From positions 1 to 34,144 of the forward strand of contig JAKIUF010000049.1 of NCBI GenBank assembly GCA_021647705.1: 34,144 bases of DNA. The letters run 5' to 3'. The stretch comes from Gammaproteobacteria bacterium. Lineage in GTDB: Bacteria; Pseudomonadota; Gammaproteobacteria; SZUA-152. The notes beneath the pieces are model-generated. The model made no database searches, had not been told where the DNA came from, and saw only the letters and a program-made list of their open reading frames with translations. The translations under genes were made by a program, and so were the position numbers. This document shows, piece after piece, positions 25,809-34,144 of the stretch. Each line of letters opens with the position of its first letter. Positions within the stretch are counted from its first letter, which is position 1.

Positions 25809-28352
25809 GTGACAAATATTAATAATCGAATACCATTAAAATTTTTAATTTTTTTATCGTTATCAGTAATGTTGTCTTCCTGTGGTGGAGGCGGCGGCTC
25901 AGAAAATAGCCCAACAGAAACGTCAAATCCAAAATTTATTAAAAAAGCACAGGCCGTAACATTTTCTGAAATTAATTTATATGAAGGTTATGTAAGTTTA
26001 GGTGACAGGAATATTGTTGAATTAAATACAGACAACCTTGAATCCGGTGAGCTTATTTCGATTGATGTCGCTTTTGAAGTAACCGGTGATTTTGATGATT
26101 ACTCATTGAGTGTGCAATTAGTGCCAGAAGCTATTATTAGTGAGCTTGGTGAAGGTGACACTATGGGTGAGTTAACGGGTGACAGAGCATTCACGTTAAA
26201 GCTTAATGGTGTTATCAATTTAGGTGATGCCTATATCAACACAGTTAACCCAGGCTTAATGAATGTAATCGTTCATGGGAAACTACCCATACTGCAGGAA
26301 AATGAAAAATACAAAGTAGTGGTAACACCGTCTATCGCTTACCTATCTGCAGGTAAGGAATTTTCAAATGAGGATGCAAACCTGACCCCTGTATTCATTG
26401 ATGAAAGAATTTTAAATGTTAATAAACTGGAATCAGTTGCCGTAAAAATTATTGATATTCCTAGCTTGGAAGACAACAACGAGTTTTCTCACCTCGAAAT
26501 TGGCAGCAAATATGATGCGGAAGGTTATGCTATTGATCCTGTTTTTCAAACACATGTAAATCTGGACTTAACAACATTTAATACAGCTGAAAATATTTCT
26601 CTGGTATTGAACTGGAAGCATCCTTCCGGTATTGATTGGCCGGTTGGGCTGCTGAGCTCTGATGCTAACGGTGATCCGGTGATTAGTAACAAGGCTCGCT
26701 TTGTTATTAAATCTACGGGTGCTAGCTTTGCGACGATTCCTGTTGTTGCATATGCCCCCGTAAAGACTCAAAACGAACTTATAAAAACAGCCACTAACAT
26801 AAAAGATATTGCAAACAAAAATGCCCTGATAGGTGAGTTTAGCTTAGAGGTTTTTTATGAGGAAAATGGCAATGATATTAGTGCAAGTAGTCCATACCAG
26901 CTGACTATTCCCCTTGTTCGTCAGGACAATCGAGCCATTTCTGTAGATCCACAAAAGGTAATAGGCTTTAATTTATTAAGAGCAGGTGATACGAATAATG
27001 CCTGTCTTTCGACAGGGTCTTTAATCGATACAGATACTTTTGCTGTTGGTAGTAAACCGACAATATTTGCAACAAACTGCCCGGACCTTCCTGATGATCG
27101 GTTTTTATGGCGCTATGACAGCGTAACAAACCAGTACATACATAAAGTTACGGATAGTGATGGTAATAATCTTTGTATAACGGGCTTTCAGTTTGGTGGT
27201 GGTGATTTTTTTAGTGCGCCGAAAAATTTTCGCCTTGAAGCCTGTGCGTTTAATACAAATTCATCACAATCGGCCATTACCATTCAACGGTTCATTTCAG
27301 AAGGTAAAAAGATCCGTATGGAATTTTTACCTGTTTATTTAGATGTTATTTTTTCGGCGGCCCAGTTTAAAGATGTGCGGATGATTACTGATGCTGTATT
27401 AGCAGCCGATTTTGAAACCTTTTCGATTGATACAAACGGTAGAATATTTTATGTTGGCCATTTTGTTGATAGAACATGGGGTGATGAAGATAAAGCCGCC
27501 GTTAAGCTGTCCTATGGCGGTGAAGCTTATGCTGATTATTTACCTGTTATTGGCGTAACCACGCAAGGTCATGCAAAATTTACAGCGTTTATACTTGGTG
27601 AAAGCGCCGATATATTTAACGCAAAATTTGTTGCGAAAAAACATTTATCCAAGAAAATATCATTCGCGGGAGAAAATTCACCTGATGTTGAGGTTGAAAA
27701 TGGTGTCACTCTTAAAATTGATACCGTTGGTGGATTTAGAAGCATTAATTTAGGTAGCCTGAATAAAAAAGTAATTTCAGAAAGATATTCTATTGGTGAC
27801 GCTGCAAGTCTCGTTCTTCCCGATGTACCAGATATTGAGCCTATTATTCTGGAGATCGAGCCTAAAAAAATCAATTTTCCTCTTGTAAAAATCAATTTTA
27901 CCGTGGTGGTAATACCAGTTTCAATTGAATCCGGTATTAAGGGCGATGTTGCGTTTAAGGTAAAATTAACAACACCTGGAGTGGGTCTTAATGTTGCTGT
28001 AGTTGACGATTTTACTTTGAGCGGATATTTGAAGGCTGAAACAAATATATGGATTGGCTCGGTATCACTGGATGCTACTATCGATATATTGACGCAGAAA
28101 TTAGATTTTGTAACTAAAGGTGGATTTTCTGCGGACTTGCCGCCAGCAACTACTACGCTGTCTTTTGATATGGATACTTCTCTTGATGCTACATTGAAAA
28201 TGTTAAGAGGTACTGTAGTTGCTGAATATGAGTATGATGTATTTTTAAAATCCGGCTCAGGCATGTACACGATATATGATTCAGGATATTTGTTTCAAAA
28301 AACCTGGAAAATATATGATGAATCAAAAAATTCCACCAAGATTGAACATTAA
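25809..28352 (+). CDS. Large surface or periplasmic lipoprotein of unknown function, 847 aa
   Basis: A GTG start at 25809 is preceded by AAGGAGATATAA, a strong ribosome-binding site. The signal peptide ends in lipobox LSSC (Cys 25), followed by a Gly5/Ser linker, so the protein is lipidated. The remainder is beta-rich with alternating polar/hydrophobic strands and no recognised catalytic motif. Residues about 390-480 hold several Cys and a WRYDSVTNQYIHKVTDSDGN segment that faintly recalls a ricin-type lectin repeat. Residues about 700-820 (VIPVSIESGIKGDVAFKVKL, LDATIDILTQKLDFVTKGGF) look like long amphipathic strands. It lies 38 nt before the HEAT-type gene on the same strand, so the two are probably one operon. 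No function is assigned. Confidence 0.8.
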   Translation: MTNINNRIPLKFLIFLSLSVMLSSCGGGGGSENSPTETSNPKFIKKAQAVTFSEINLYEGYVSLGDRNIVELNTDNLESGELISIDVAFEVTGDFDDYSLSVQLVPEAIISELGEGDTMGELTGDRAFTLKLNGVINLGDAYINTVNPGLMNVIVHGKLPILQENEKYKVVVTPSIAYLSAGKEFSNEDANLTPVFIDERILNVNKLESVAVKIIDIPSLEDNNEFSHLEIGSKYDAEGYAIDPVFQTHVNLDLTTFNTAENISLVLNWKHPSGIDWPVGLLSSDANGDPVISNKARFVIKSTGASFATIPVVAYAPVKTQNELIKTATNIKDIANKNALIGEFSLEVFYEENGNDISASSPYQLTIPLVRQDNRAISVDPQKVIGFNLLRAGDTNNACLSTGSLIDTDTFAVGSKPTIFATNCPDLPDDRFLWRYDSVTNQYIHKVTDSDGNNLCITGFQFGGGDFFSAPKNFRLEACAFNTNSSQSAITIQRFISEGKKIRMEFLPVYLDVIFSAAQFKDVRMITDAVLAADFETFSIDTNGRIFYVGHFVDRTWGDEDKAAVKLSYGGEAYADYLPVIGVTTQGHAKFTAFILGESADIFNAKFVAKKHLSKKISFAGENSPDVEVENGVTLKIDTVGGFRSINLGSLNKKVISERYSIGDAASLVLPDVPDIEPIILEIEPKKINFPLVKINFTVVVIPVSIESGIKGDVAFKVKLTTPGVGLNVAVVDDFTLSGYLKAETNIWIGSVSLDATIDILTQKLDFVTKGGFSADLPPATTTLSFDMDTSLDATLKMLRGTVVAEYEYDVFLKSGSGMYTIYDSGYLFQKTWKIYDESKNSTKIEH

Positions 28353-28390
28353 AGCATGATTCATTTTGAAAAAATAAATTGGTTATTATT

Positions 28391-30181
28391 ATGAAATATG
28401 AGTTCAAAAAAGCAACTTTAATGACGCTAGCAATGCTAGCTAGCACACAAGTGTTAGCCATTGAGGTGAATGAAAGTCATTTATGTTATTCCCCATATCA
28501 TCTACAGCAAAAGTTAGATTTATCCATTAAGTTCGGCGATAGCATTGAAAATAAAAAATCAATCGTTGATATGGATTTGCATGTCAGAGAAATTCAGCTA
28601 TCAAAAAACCTTTATCTAAAATACAAAAAACTATCTGGCCCTGAAAATGATTTACGGGCTTATCTGTTTCTTATAATCCCAAAAAACAGCAAAATAAACG
28701 GTGTGGAAACCGACATGAAGTTACGCTACCAGCAACCGTTTATAGTGATAGCTGATTCTGATAGTGGAAAATTACTCGATTTAACTTCGACCGTTGATGA
28801 TGAGCAAATACTTAAAGAATATCAGTCATTTTATGATCTTTTTCAGTATTCATTAAATACCGGGGAATATCAGTACCGGAACAGTAACGGCTGGTATCAG
28901 GCAAAAATTAAAGTGGATGAAAATACCATTAAAAATACCCTGATAAAGCAAAATTTAGGTTATATCGAAAATAGCAATAATCGCACTAATATTCAGCTCG
29001 AAAAAAGTTATTTAAAGATAAGCCTGGATGCTTCAGGATGGGAATGTTTTTACAAAAAAAGCATGGGTGAAGAGGTGTTTAAATCGGAATTATCCGCACA
29101 GTCATTTGTTGCAGGTACCTCATCGGTTATTGTTGAAGCTGATTCAAATAGAGCGCTCCCGGATACCCATTATTTTTATAAGCTAACGGATGATTTTTCC
29201 AAATGGCCCAAGGTGAAAAAAACACAAGAAATAACTCGTAAGGCTGCATTGGAAAAATTACCTTTTTTTATCAAAACACTATCAGCGGTCATTCAGGATG
29301 ATAACCTGTTTGTCAGTTTAATGGTGAAAGAAAAAGAACTTTGGCAATATTTGCATGAATATATTCTGGGACACGGTTTATCAAATGACCTTAGCAAACA
29401 GTTGTTCTGGGCATTAAATGCTATTGATAATCCTGCTTCAGTTAATTCTCTGGCTAAATTAACCACTAGTGAATTATCTGCACGGGATCATTTTCGGGCA
29501 GTTTCAGCATTAGGCAGTACAACCGCAGCGTTTGATCAGGATAGTGTGGATTTACTGATCAGTTACTTCCCAGGAGTTTCTACTGCTGAATATTCTCAGC
29601 CCCTAAACCTTATTTTTGTACGCATGATGGGAGCAATGGCCAGTCTACGAAGTGTAACTGACCCTGTTCATAGTGCAAAAATTAAACAGTTTTTATATTC
29701 TCAGGCTGGAAGTTTTGACAACAATGTCAATGTTGCTGTGATTGATGCGATTGGGAATCTTAAAGGAGCTATCGACACTGAAGGTGAAAGAATACTGTTT
29801 GATAGCTTAAACTCGGGTACTGATGAAGTGAAACTGTCTGCTGCTTCTGCATTTGAGCGTATCCCCTATAACGCTGAAAACAGTACAACGTTGATGAAAC
29901 AACTCGATGCTGCGAATAGCCTTGAAATTAAAAGTGTACTGCTTGATGTATTGGGTAAATCAGAAAACTCTAACGATATTATAAAAAATAAGCTGATATC
30001 AATGCTTGATGACCCGTCACTTAAGCAGCAGGCCTTAAAAAATATAAAAAAAATTGATTATGAATTCCTGGCCCCGGATATACAAATACTGGAATCGAAG
30101 CTTCGCAGTGAAGATAATGCAGTTAATCAGCGTTACCTTGCATCTTTAATTTTAAAGCATCGGCGTGAGCAGGGGCGTTAA
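28391..30181 (+). CDS. Secreted beta/HEAT two-domain protein, vitellogenin-N-like layout, ~596 aa
   Basis: An N-terminal signal peptide (MKYEFKKATLMTLAMLASTQ, cleavage after VLA) exports the protein. Residues about 25-260 are beta-rich: YQQPFIVIADSDSGKLLDLT, DLFQYSLNTGEYQY and LSAQSFVAGTSSVIVEAD. Residues about 280-590 are helical HEAT-like repeats (VNVAVIDAIGNLKGAID, EVKLSAASAFERIPYN, DDPSLKQQALKNIKKID). An N-terminal sheet with a GKL/fQ-type segment and then an alpha-superhelix is the layout of the vitellogenin/lipid-transfer (LLTP) N-terminal module. That relationship is inference from layout and a few motifs, not proven. I chose ATG 28391 over the TTG at 28379 because it gives a clean signal peptide. 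It ends just before a bidirectional terminator. Confidence 0.75.
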   Translation: MKYEFKKATLMTLAMLASTQVLAIEVNESHLCYSPYHLQQKLDLSIKFGDSIENKKSIVDMDLHVREIQLSKNLYLKYKKLSGPENDLRAYLFLIIPKNSKINGVETDMKLRYQQPFIVIADSDSGKLLDLTSTVDDEQILKEYQSFYDLFQYSLNTGEYQYRNSNGWYQAKIKVDENTIKNTLIKQNLGYIENSNNRTNIQLEKSYLKISLDASGWECFYKKSMGEEVFKSELSAQSFVAGTSSVIVEADSNRALPDTHYFYKLTDDFSKWPKVKKTQEITRKAALEKLPFFIKTLSAVIQDDNLFVSLMVKEKELWQYLHEYILGHGLSNDLSKQLFWALNAIDNPASVNSLAKLTTSELSARDHFRAVSALGSTTAAFDQDSVDLLISYFPGVSTAEYSQPLNLIFVRMMGAMASLRSVTDPVHSAKIKQFLYSQAGSFDNNVNVAVIDAIGNLKGAIDTEGERILFDSLNSGTDEVKLSAASAFERIPYNAENSTTLMKQLDAANSLEIKSVLLDVLGKSENSNDIIKNKLISMLDDPSLKQQALKNIKKIDYEFLAPDIQILESKLRSEDNAVNQRYLASLILKHRREQGR

Positions 30182-30203
30182 TATTGTGTGTTATGCCTTT
30201 TCT

Positions 30204-30224
30204 AAAGGGGGCGCTGCCCCCTTT
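30204..30224. terminator. Bidirectional terminator between convergent genes
   Basis: AAAGGGGGC and GCCCCCTTT form a perfect 9-bp stem around a 3-nt loop. It overlaps the stop of the metallo-beta-lactamase gene and lies 23 nt after the stop of the HEAT-type gene. The A/T ends of the stem serve as short U-tracts in either direction. Confidence 0.7.
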
Positions 30225-31317
30225 AATCCTTCTTACTTGGCATAAGACGAGTTTCTCCAATTTTCATCACCCAGGTTTGATCGGAAGCTATGCCGTTATT
30301 TTGCGCGGCTTTTTTGAAACGAACAGGCGGCTCCCAGGGTGGCTCATCTGACAGTTCAATTGTGCCCCAATGCATTGTTACAGCAAGATTACTCTTTGTA
30401 TCCATCGCTACTTTTACTGCTTCTTCCGGGGTAAGATGAGAAGCAGGTCCATGTTTCCTGGTTTTATAAGCGCCTATTGATACAATGGCCAAATCGTAAG
30501 GCCCATATTCTTTACCGATGGTTTTGAAGATTGTTGGTGAATATGATGTATCACCTGAAAAAAAGACTTTTCCAGATTGTGATGAGATAGACCAGGAACA
30601 CCACAAGGTTTTATTCTTATCATTCAACCCTCTTCCAGAAAAATGAACTGCCGGCAATGCAGTAAATTCAATGCCGCTATATGAATAACTTTCATCCCAA
30701 TCAAGTTCTTCGACGTTGATATAGCCTCTATCTTTAAAAAATGGTTTTAACCCTAGCGGGACAAAGACATGAATTCTTTCTTTTCCTTGCAAGGATTCAA
30801 CTGTTTCTGCATCAAGGTGATCTAAATGATTATGGGAAACAATGACCATGTCGACAGGGGGCAAGTTATCCAAACTGATGCCAGGCTGAACATACCTTCT
30901 GGGCCCAAACTCCCATAAAGGGCTTGCAAATTCAGTAAGAAAAGGATCTGTCAAAATTGTCATTCCATTAATTCTTATTAGAAATGTAGCGTGCCCAAGC
31001 CAGGTAATCGAATTTCTCCCATTTAATTGTTGAAACTGGCTAATTGCGTCTTTTTCAGACAGATAGTGGTCGTCAGGAACATCTGGCAGAAAGAATGAGC
31101 CCAGAACACGTCTGAGATAAAATGCAGCGCCTACGGGGGGAGGGTCAGGAATAACCGGGTAATTACGAAAGCCATTCTGGGTATGATGTTTAGGTTTCTC
31201 CTCTGCCCATGTTCCGGTAGAAGAAAATGACGAGCATCCGGCAACAAGCATAATGATGAAAATAATAACTATTTTCCTGGAAAGGCCGGGGTTCGAAAGT
31301 GAGGTAAGATCGTTCAT
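30223..31317 (-). CDS. NAPE-PLD-like metallo-beta-lactamase-fold lipoprotein, 364 aa
   Basis: Predicted outer-membrane or periplasmic metal-dependent hydrolase. The signal sequence carries lipobox VAGC (Cys 28). The metallo-beta-lactamase motif appears as SHNHLDHLD (His162, His164, Asp166, His167), with GDTSYSP near residue 255 and a late TMHWGT His block. The blocks ITWLGHATFLIRINGMTILT and DPFLTEFASP, and the WEPPVRF segment, resemble N-acyl-phosphatidylethanolamine phospholipase D and the UlaG-like group. The substrate is probably a phosphodiester or lipid-like molecule, but this is inference. It is convergent with the HEAT-type gene. Codon use returns towards that of the flanking DNA here. 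Confidence 0.88.
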   Translation of the reverse strand: MNDLTSLSNPGLSRKIVIIFIIMLVAGCSSFSSTGTWAEEKPKHHTQNGFRNYPVIPDPPPVGAAFYLRRVLGSFFLPDVPDDHYLSEKDAISQFQQLNGRNSITWLGHATFLIRINGMTILTDPFLTEFASPLWEFGPRRYVQPGISLDNLPPVDMVIVSHNHLDHLDAETVESLQGKERIHVFVPLGLKPFFKDRGYINVEELDWDESYSYSGIEFTALPAVHFSGRGLNDKNKTLWCSWSISSQSGKVFFSGDTSYSPTIFKTIGKEYGPYDLAIVSIGAYKTRKHGPASHLTPEEAVKVAMDTKSNLAVTMHWGTIELSDEPPWEPPVRFKKAAQNNGIASDQTWVMKIGETRLMPSKKD

Positions 31318-31423
31318 TGCTCTATTTCTGTGGCTAACTCCTGAGATAACGAGCGTAACGCGCGTTTGATCAACTTAACAATGTGGTGGAATTCCGTGAA
31401 ATCACCAAGTGCCGAAATACCCT

Positions 31424-32695
31424 CTAACCGGGATCATCTACCGAGAACATACTCCACGGATAAGTGATAAATACCTGAGTTTGGACACCCTCATCTCCAT
31501 CAGCCAGATCAAACCGGATGATTACACCAGACAGTACCACCCGTGCACCTATTCCATAGCTGTTACGGCCATCCTCCCAGAGATCTCTGAAGTGATCTGC
31601 CACCATGCCGCGTTCCCAAAAAACAGATAACTGGATACCGGTGCGTATTCCCTTGGCGATGTAAATATCAAACGGTGTACGTTCATCAGTGAGATTCCAG
31701 CGATATTCAACGCCGTAGAATAAAGCTTGTCCCGCATAAAAACGTCCGTTATCAAAGGAGCGCAAGCGTTGCGTGCCACCCAATGATGATGCGGTCCCAT
31801 AACGGTTGTTGGAGAGAGCCCCCGCTAAGAGTTTTGCCTCGGTCCGTTGACAGGCATCAAAATCTGGCCCCGGAGGATATTGACTGCATTCGAGTCCATG
31901 ACGCTGCTGTAGCAGAGTAAAGTCGGTAAGCCCTTTGCGGGTGACATGGGCACGGGAATGAAAGAGATTGAATGCCAAGGTGTCCCAGCGACGCATTGGC
32001 AGATAAGCTGTGAGGTTGTAGTCGTTGACAAAGTATTCACTGAAGTCAGTCTCATTATCTCGGGGCAGCTGGGAAGCAAATTCAAAACGTACGCCTTTGC
32101 GGGGATCAAGCCGGTCATCGGTCAAATCGAGGGAGCCACCCAACGTGACCGCCCTACCATGATTCCAATCGGTATCTATCCCTTCAAAAGCCTGCCCGTC
32201 TTCATTAAGCACCTCGTGCAAACGTTCACGCCCACCCAGTAAACGGACAAACAGTTCATAGCGCCGTTGATCAAAGGTTAGCGTCAACTGCCCCAGCAGA
32301 TAGTCACCCTCAACCTTGGGATAAATAACATCATCGGGATCGGAATCTATACCGCGATCATAGACAGTAGGGGCCACCAGGTAATCGTTATAGCCGACAT
32401 CAAACACCAGACGTTGCGGCAGAATATGGTAGTCCAACAGAGCCGCACCGGTGGCTTCAAAATCACCACGTATGTAATAACCAGTAAAGTCGGTATCGCT
32501 ATCCGCCATGTTCAACACGCTGGCACCGAAACCAGAAGCAGTTCCCAGACCAGGGATTTCTCCGACGATGGGATAGAGGTAATAACCAAAATCCTGACCA
32601 AACTGATCCCTACGCCGCTCAACTGGTTCAGCAACTGCCATACTGCTTATCAGCAGCACTCCACAACACACAGCGTTGATCACTTGACGTATCAC
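31424..32695 (-). CDS. Omp85-family (BamA/TamA-like) barrel protein without POTRA domains, 423 aa
   Basis: Outer-membrane beta-barrel with a GTG start, a signal peptide (cleavage after AVA, about residue 22) and a C-terminal barrel. Omp85 features include the DDRLDPRKGVRFEFASQLPR strand pair, GGTQRLRSFDNGRF (the position of the VRGF/Y loop-6 motif, here LRSF), YGVEYRWNL, and a final strand VFITYPW with late aromatic residues. At 423 aa there is room for the barrel but not for POTRA domains, as in the short surface-antigen (D15) group often paired with patatins or other enzymes. It is followed by the NAPE-PLD-like gene about 100 nt downstream on the same strand. Confidence 0.85.
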   Translation of the reverse strand: MIRQVINAVCCGVLLISSMAVAEPVERRRDQFGQDFGYYLYPIVGEIPGLGTASGFGASVLNMADSDTDFTGYYIRGDFEATGAALLDYHILPQRLVFDVGYNDYLVAPTVYDRGIDSDPDDVIYPKVEGDYLLGQLTLTFDQRRYELFVRLLGGRERLHEVLNEDGQAFEGIDTDWNHGRAVTLGGSLDLTDDRLDPRKGVRFEFASQLPRDNETDFSEYFVNDYNLTAYLPMRRWDTLAFNLFHSRAHVTRKGLTDFTLLQQRHGLECSQYPPGPDFDACQRTEAKLLAGALSNNRYGTASSLGGTQRLRSFDNGRFYAGQALFYGVEYRWNLTDERTPFDIYIAKGIRTGIQLSVFWERGMVADHFRDLWEDGRNSYGIGARVVLSGVIIRFDLADGDEGVQTQVFITYPWSMFSVDDPG

Positions 32696-32969
32696 GGCCA
32701 GCTCTCAGTAATTAGTATGGCTTTTACAAAAGTATAGCTCTTGAGGATAGATATATTTGATCAATCGCATTGCCCATTATATACCGTTTTAAGACCTTCC
32801 CCTTCGTCAACACGCCCATAAACCTCTATTTAACGTGCGTGCCGCACAGGCGATCTTTGCTGCGGGCACCGTGCTTTTAATAGAAAGGTTGCAGCTGCTG
32901 AGCTGCGCTTGCACATAAATAATTCCGTGAGACCTTGGTGTCATCTAACGACAAGATGGCATCACACTC

Positions 32970-33092
32970 ATGCAAGAAGAAACAACAACCAATCCCCTGC
33001 TGGCCTGCATCACCCGCAAATCCGCCGCCGCGCTGATTTTAGCGCCGGCTCAGAAGCTTTACGCACAAATTAAAGCGGTTTCGTTGCTGTGA
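32970..33092 (+). pseudogene. Fragment of a molybdate-type TOBE domain (modC/modE 3' end), 40 aa
   Basis: The short frame reads NPLLACITRKSAAALILAPA then QKLYAQIKAVSLL and a stop. This matches the closing strand-helix-strand of TOBE/Mop domains in the molybdate transporter ATPase ModC and in ModE (LLARITRxSAxxLxLxPGQxxYAQIKAVALL). Only the last 35 or so residues are present. The frame is closed by TAA at 32946-32948, and no ATPase sequence lies upstream. The usual Gly before Gln is Ala here. I read it as a relic of a deleted modC or modE gene; an intact small Mop protein would need about 65-70 aa. Confidence 0.55.
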
Positions 33093-33180
33093 TCGCGTTA
33101 CCGGCTCACTGGAAAATAACACGTCGCCATAATCCGCTGCTGTGAAAACCGATTTTCTCAACTCAGCCCGTGATGCCCAA

Positions 33181-33217
33181 CCCAAAAAAGCCCACCGATT
33201 TTCCACCGGTGGGCTTT
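33181..33217 (-). terminator. Rho-independent terminator of the Gly-rich gene
   Basis: On the minus strand, AAAGCCCACCG pairs with CGGTGGGCTTT (11 bp, 9-nt loop) and is followed by three more T residues (TTTTTT run in all). It lies about 50 nt after the stop of the Gly-rich gene. Confidence 0.8.
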
Positions 33218-33265
33218 GTTTCTCAGGGGACGGTTGCTGAGTTTACCCAGCAGCCTTCAGTGACC

Positions 33266-34144
33266 TCAGAAATTTTTACGGCCGCTCTCCCCGTTGGCAG
33301 CACTGCCTCCCTGGCCAGCCATGCCACCGGTCCCGCCGGTGAGGGTGTTGCCGACCAATACCGGCACCATGCCGTCATCGGTATCGGCGTCAAACACCGC
33401 ATAGCTCCAACCGCCGGCACCGGGTTTGCTGGCATTGCCACCCCGGCCACCAGTGCCGCTGGTGATTGTGTTGTTGGTGAGAATCGGGATCATGTTCTCG
33501 CCGATGACAATACCGAAAGAAGGCCCGCCACCGCCACCGCCACCCGCCCCACCCCTACCACCCTTTCCGCCCGCACCACCCTTCCCGCCGTCACCACCGC
33601 AATACCCGGGGAAGGAACAGGCACCATCGCCACCCTGACCCGAGCCGCCTCCGCCGCCCGCGCCACCCGTCCCCCCACCGCCACCGGCAGCGCCGTTGCC
33701 ACCGCTGGCCGCGACGATGGTGTTGTCGCGAACCTGTGCTGTGGGCACGCCCACCAGCCACAGGCCGATGGAAGCACCGCCGCCCCTTCCACCTTCACCT
33801 CCTTGCCCACCGCTGCCGCCTTCACCGCCGCCACCGTCACCGCCACCCACCCAGCTGCCGCTGGAGGCCTCACCACCACCGCCGCCGCCACGACCGGGTT
33901 TTCCCTTGTTACCCACGGCACCTGCACGGGGGAGAAATCCACCACCAAAGGCACCGCTGGCGCTGCCGTTGCCACCAACACCGGCGCTGCCCGCTGCGCC
34001 GTTACTGCCACCCCCGCCGTTACCGCCGTCCCCGCCGTTACCCGCAAAACCAACGCCGGAGCCACCATTGCCACCACCACCACCGTTGCCACCACCTCTG
34101 CTACCATTGCCACCGTTGCCCCCTCCCGGCCCTCTCCCGCCTGA
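33266..34144 (-). CDS. Glycine-rich repeat protein with beta-helix-like NTI motifs, 5'-partial
   Basis: The minus-strand frame is open from the right edge to the TAA at 33266, so the start lies outside the window. About half the residues are Gly in PGRS-like runs. Three spaced degenerate copies of a non-Gly motif interrupt them: ASIGLWLVGVPTAQVRDNTI, PSFGIVIGENMIPILTNNTI and YAVFDADTDDGMVPVLVGNT(L), each followed by a (T/S)GTGG or ASGGNG stretch. The (N)NTI pattern recalls the N-x-I rungs of parallel beta-helix proteins. One Cys pair (CSFPGYC) is present between the runs. This is probably a secreted or surface repeat protein; no enzyme motif is seen. The overlapping plus-strand frame is a shadow of the repeats. 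Confidence 0.7.
   Translation of the reverse strand, partial: SGGRGPGGGNGGNGSRGGGNGGGGGNGGSGVGFAGNGGDGGNGGGGSNGAAGSAGVGGNGSASGAFGGGFLPRAGAVGNKGKPGRGGGGGGEASSGSWVGGGDGGGGEGGSGGQGGEGGRGGGASIGLWLVGVPTAQVRDNTIVAASGGNGAAGGGGGTGGAGGGGGSGQGGDGACSFPGYCGGDGGKGGAGGKGGRGGAGGGGGGGPSFGIVIGENMIPILTNNTITSGTGGRGGNASKPGAGGWSYAVFDADTDDGMVPVLVGNTLTGGTGGMAGQGGSAANGESGRKNF

Larger units (their letters stand above)
32696..33265. other. Stretch without an intact gene between the Omp85 and Gly-rich genes
   Basis: Apart from the TOBE fragment and the terminator listed separately, I see only short palindromes (e.g. GCAGCTGCTGAGCTGC near 32890). The Omp85 gene's promoter must lie here, but no -35/-10 pair is convincing. 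Confidence 0.4.

Noticed and set aside
27569-28270. 233-codon antisense frame inside the 847-aa lipoprotein gene
   Set aside because: It mirrors a well-supported lipoprotein frame that has a strong ribosome-binding site and lipobox; no domain or start signal is seen on the antisense strand.
33170-34144. Long plus-strand frame rich in Ala, Thr and Pro
   Set aside because: It is the antisense of the Gly-rich repeat gene; GGN codons on one strand give open Pro/Ala/Thr frames on the other. It also runs through the minus-strand terminator.

Overview
The window looks like a chromosomal segment of a gammaproteobacterium. The sbcDC genes, an MnmC-type tRNA-modification enzyme, lipoproteins with lipoboxes and an Omp85-type barrel all point to a Gram-negative host. 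I cannot name the genus. Base composition is mixed: about 22.5-30.2 kb is clearly more AT-rich than the flanks, which suggests acquired DNA.

Region 1 (1-13,985, all minus strand) is an operon for an extracellular contractile injection system (eCIS, Afp/PVC type). In transcription order it encodes a DUF4255 cap-like protein (Pvc16/Afp16 type), a 290-aa unrecognised protein, one sheath protein, two tube proteins, a 56-aa DUF5908 protein (Afp6-like), a LysM protein (Afp7-like), a VgrG-like spike (Afp8-like), a PAAR tip, a gp25-like baseplate protein, a 1279-aa baseplate protein, a 270-aa fibre-like protein, and a second baseplate protein that runs off the left edge. That last gene has a single in-frame TAG near its start. 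A strong hairpin plus U-tract lies between the two tube genes, and a repeat element of about 142 bp lies between spike and PAAR. The ATPase, tape measure and any effectors would have to lie beyond the left edge or elsewhere.

Region 2 (14-22.5 kb) holds a decayed SNF2-helicase N-terminus (plus strand) and then sbcC and sbcD (minus strand) with a clear terminator. Next is an MnmC FAD-domain gene whose N-terminal methyltransferase half is absent. A REP-associated transposase element with 22-bp terminal inverted repeats abuts the exact truncation point.

Region 3 (22.5-30.2 kb, AT-rich) holds a SnoaL/NTF2-like protein and a CadC-like winged-helix/TPR regulator (minus strand). Divergent from these are a truncated Ig-like lipoprotein, an 847-aa lipoprotein of unknown function, and a 600-aa secreted protein. 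The last has a beta-rich N-terminal half and a HEAT-like helical half, a layout reminiscent of vitellogenin-type large lipid transfer proteins.

Region 4 (30.2-34.1 kb) holds a NAPE-PLD-like metallo-beta-lactamase-fold lipoprotein, an Omp85-family barrel without POTRA domains, what looks like the last 40 codons of a modC-type TOBE domain, and a glycine-rich repeat protein cut by the right edge. I saw no tRNA, rRNA or CRISPR array.
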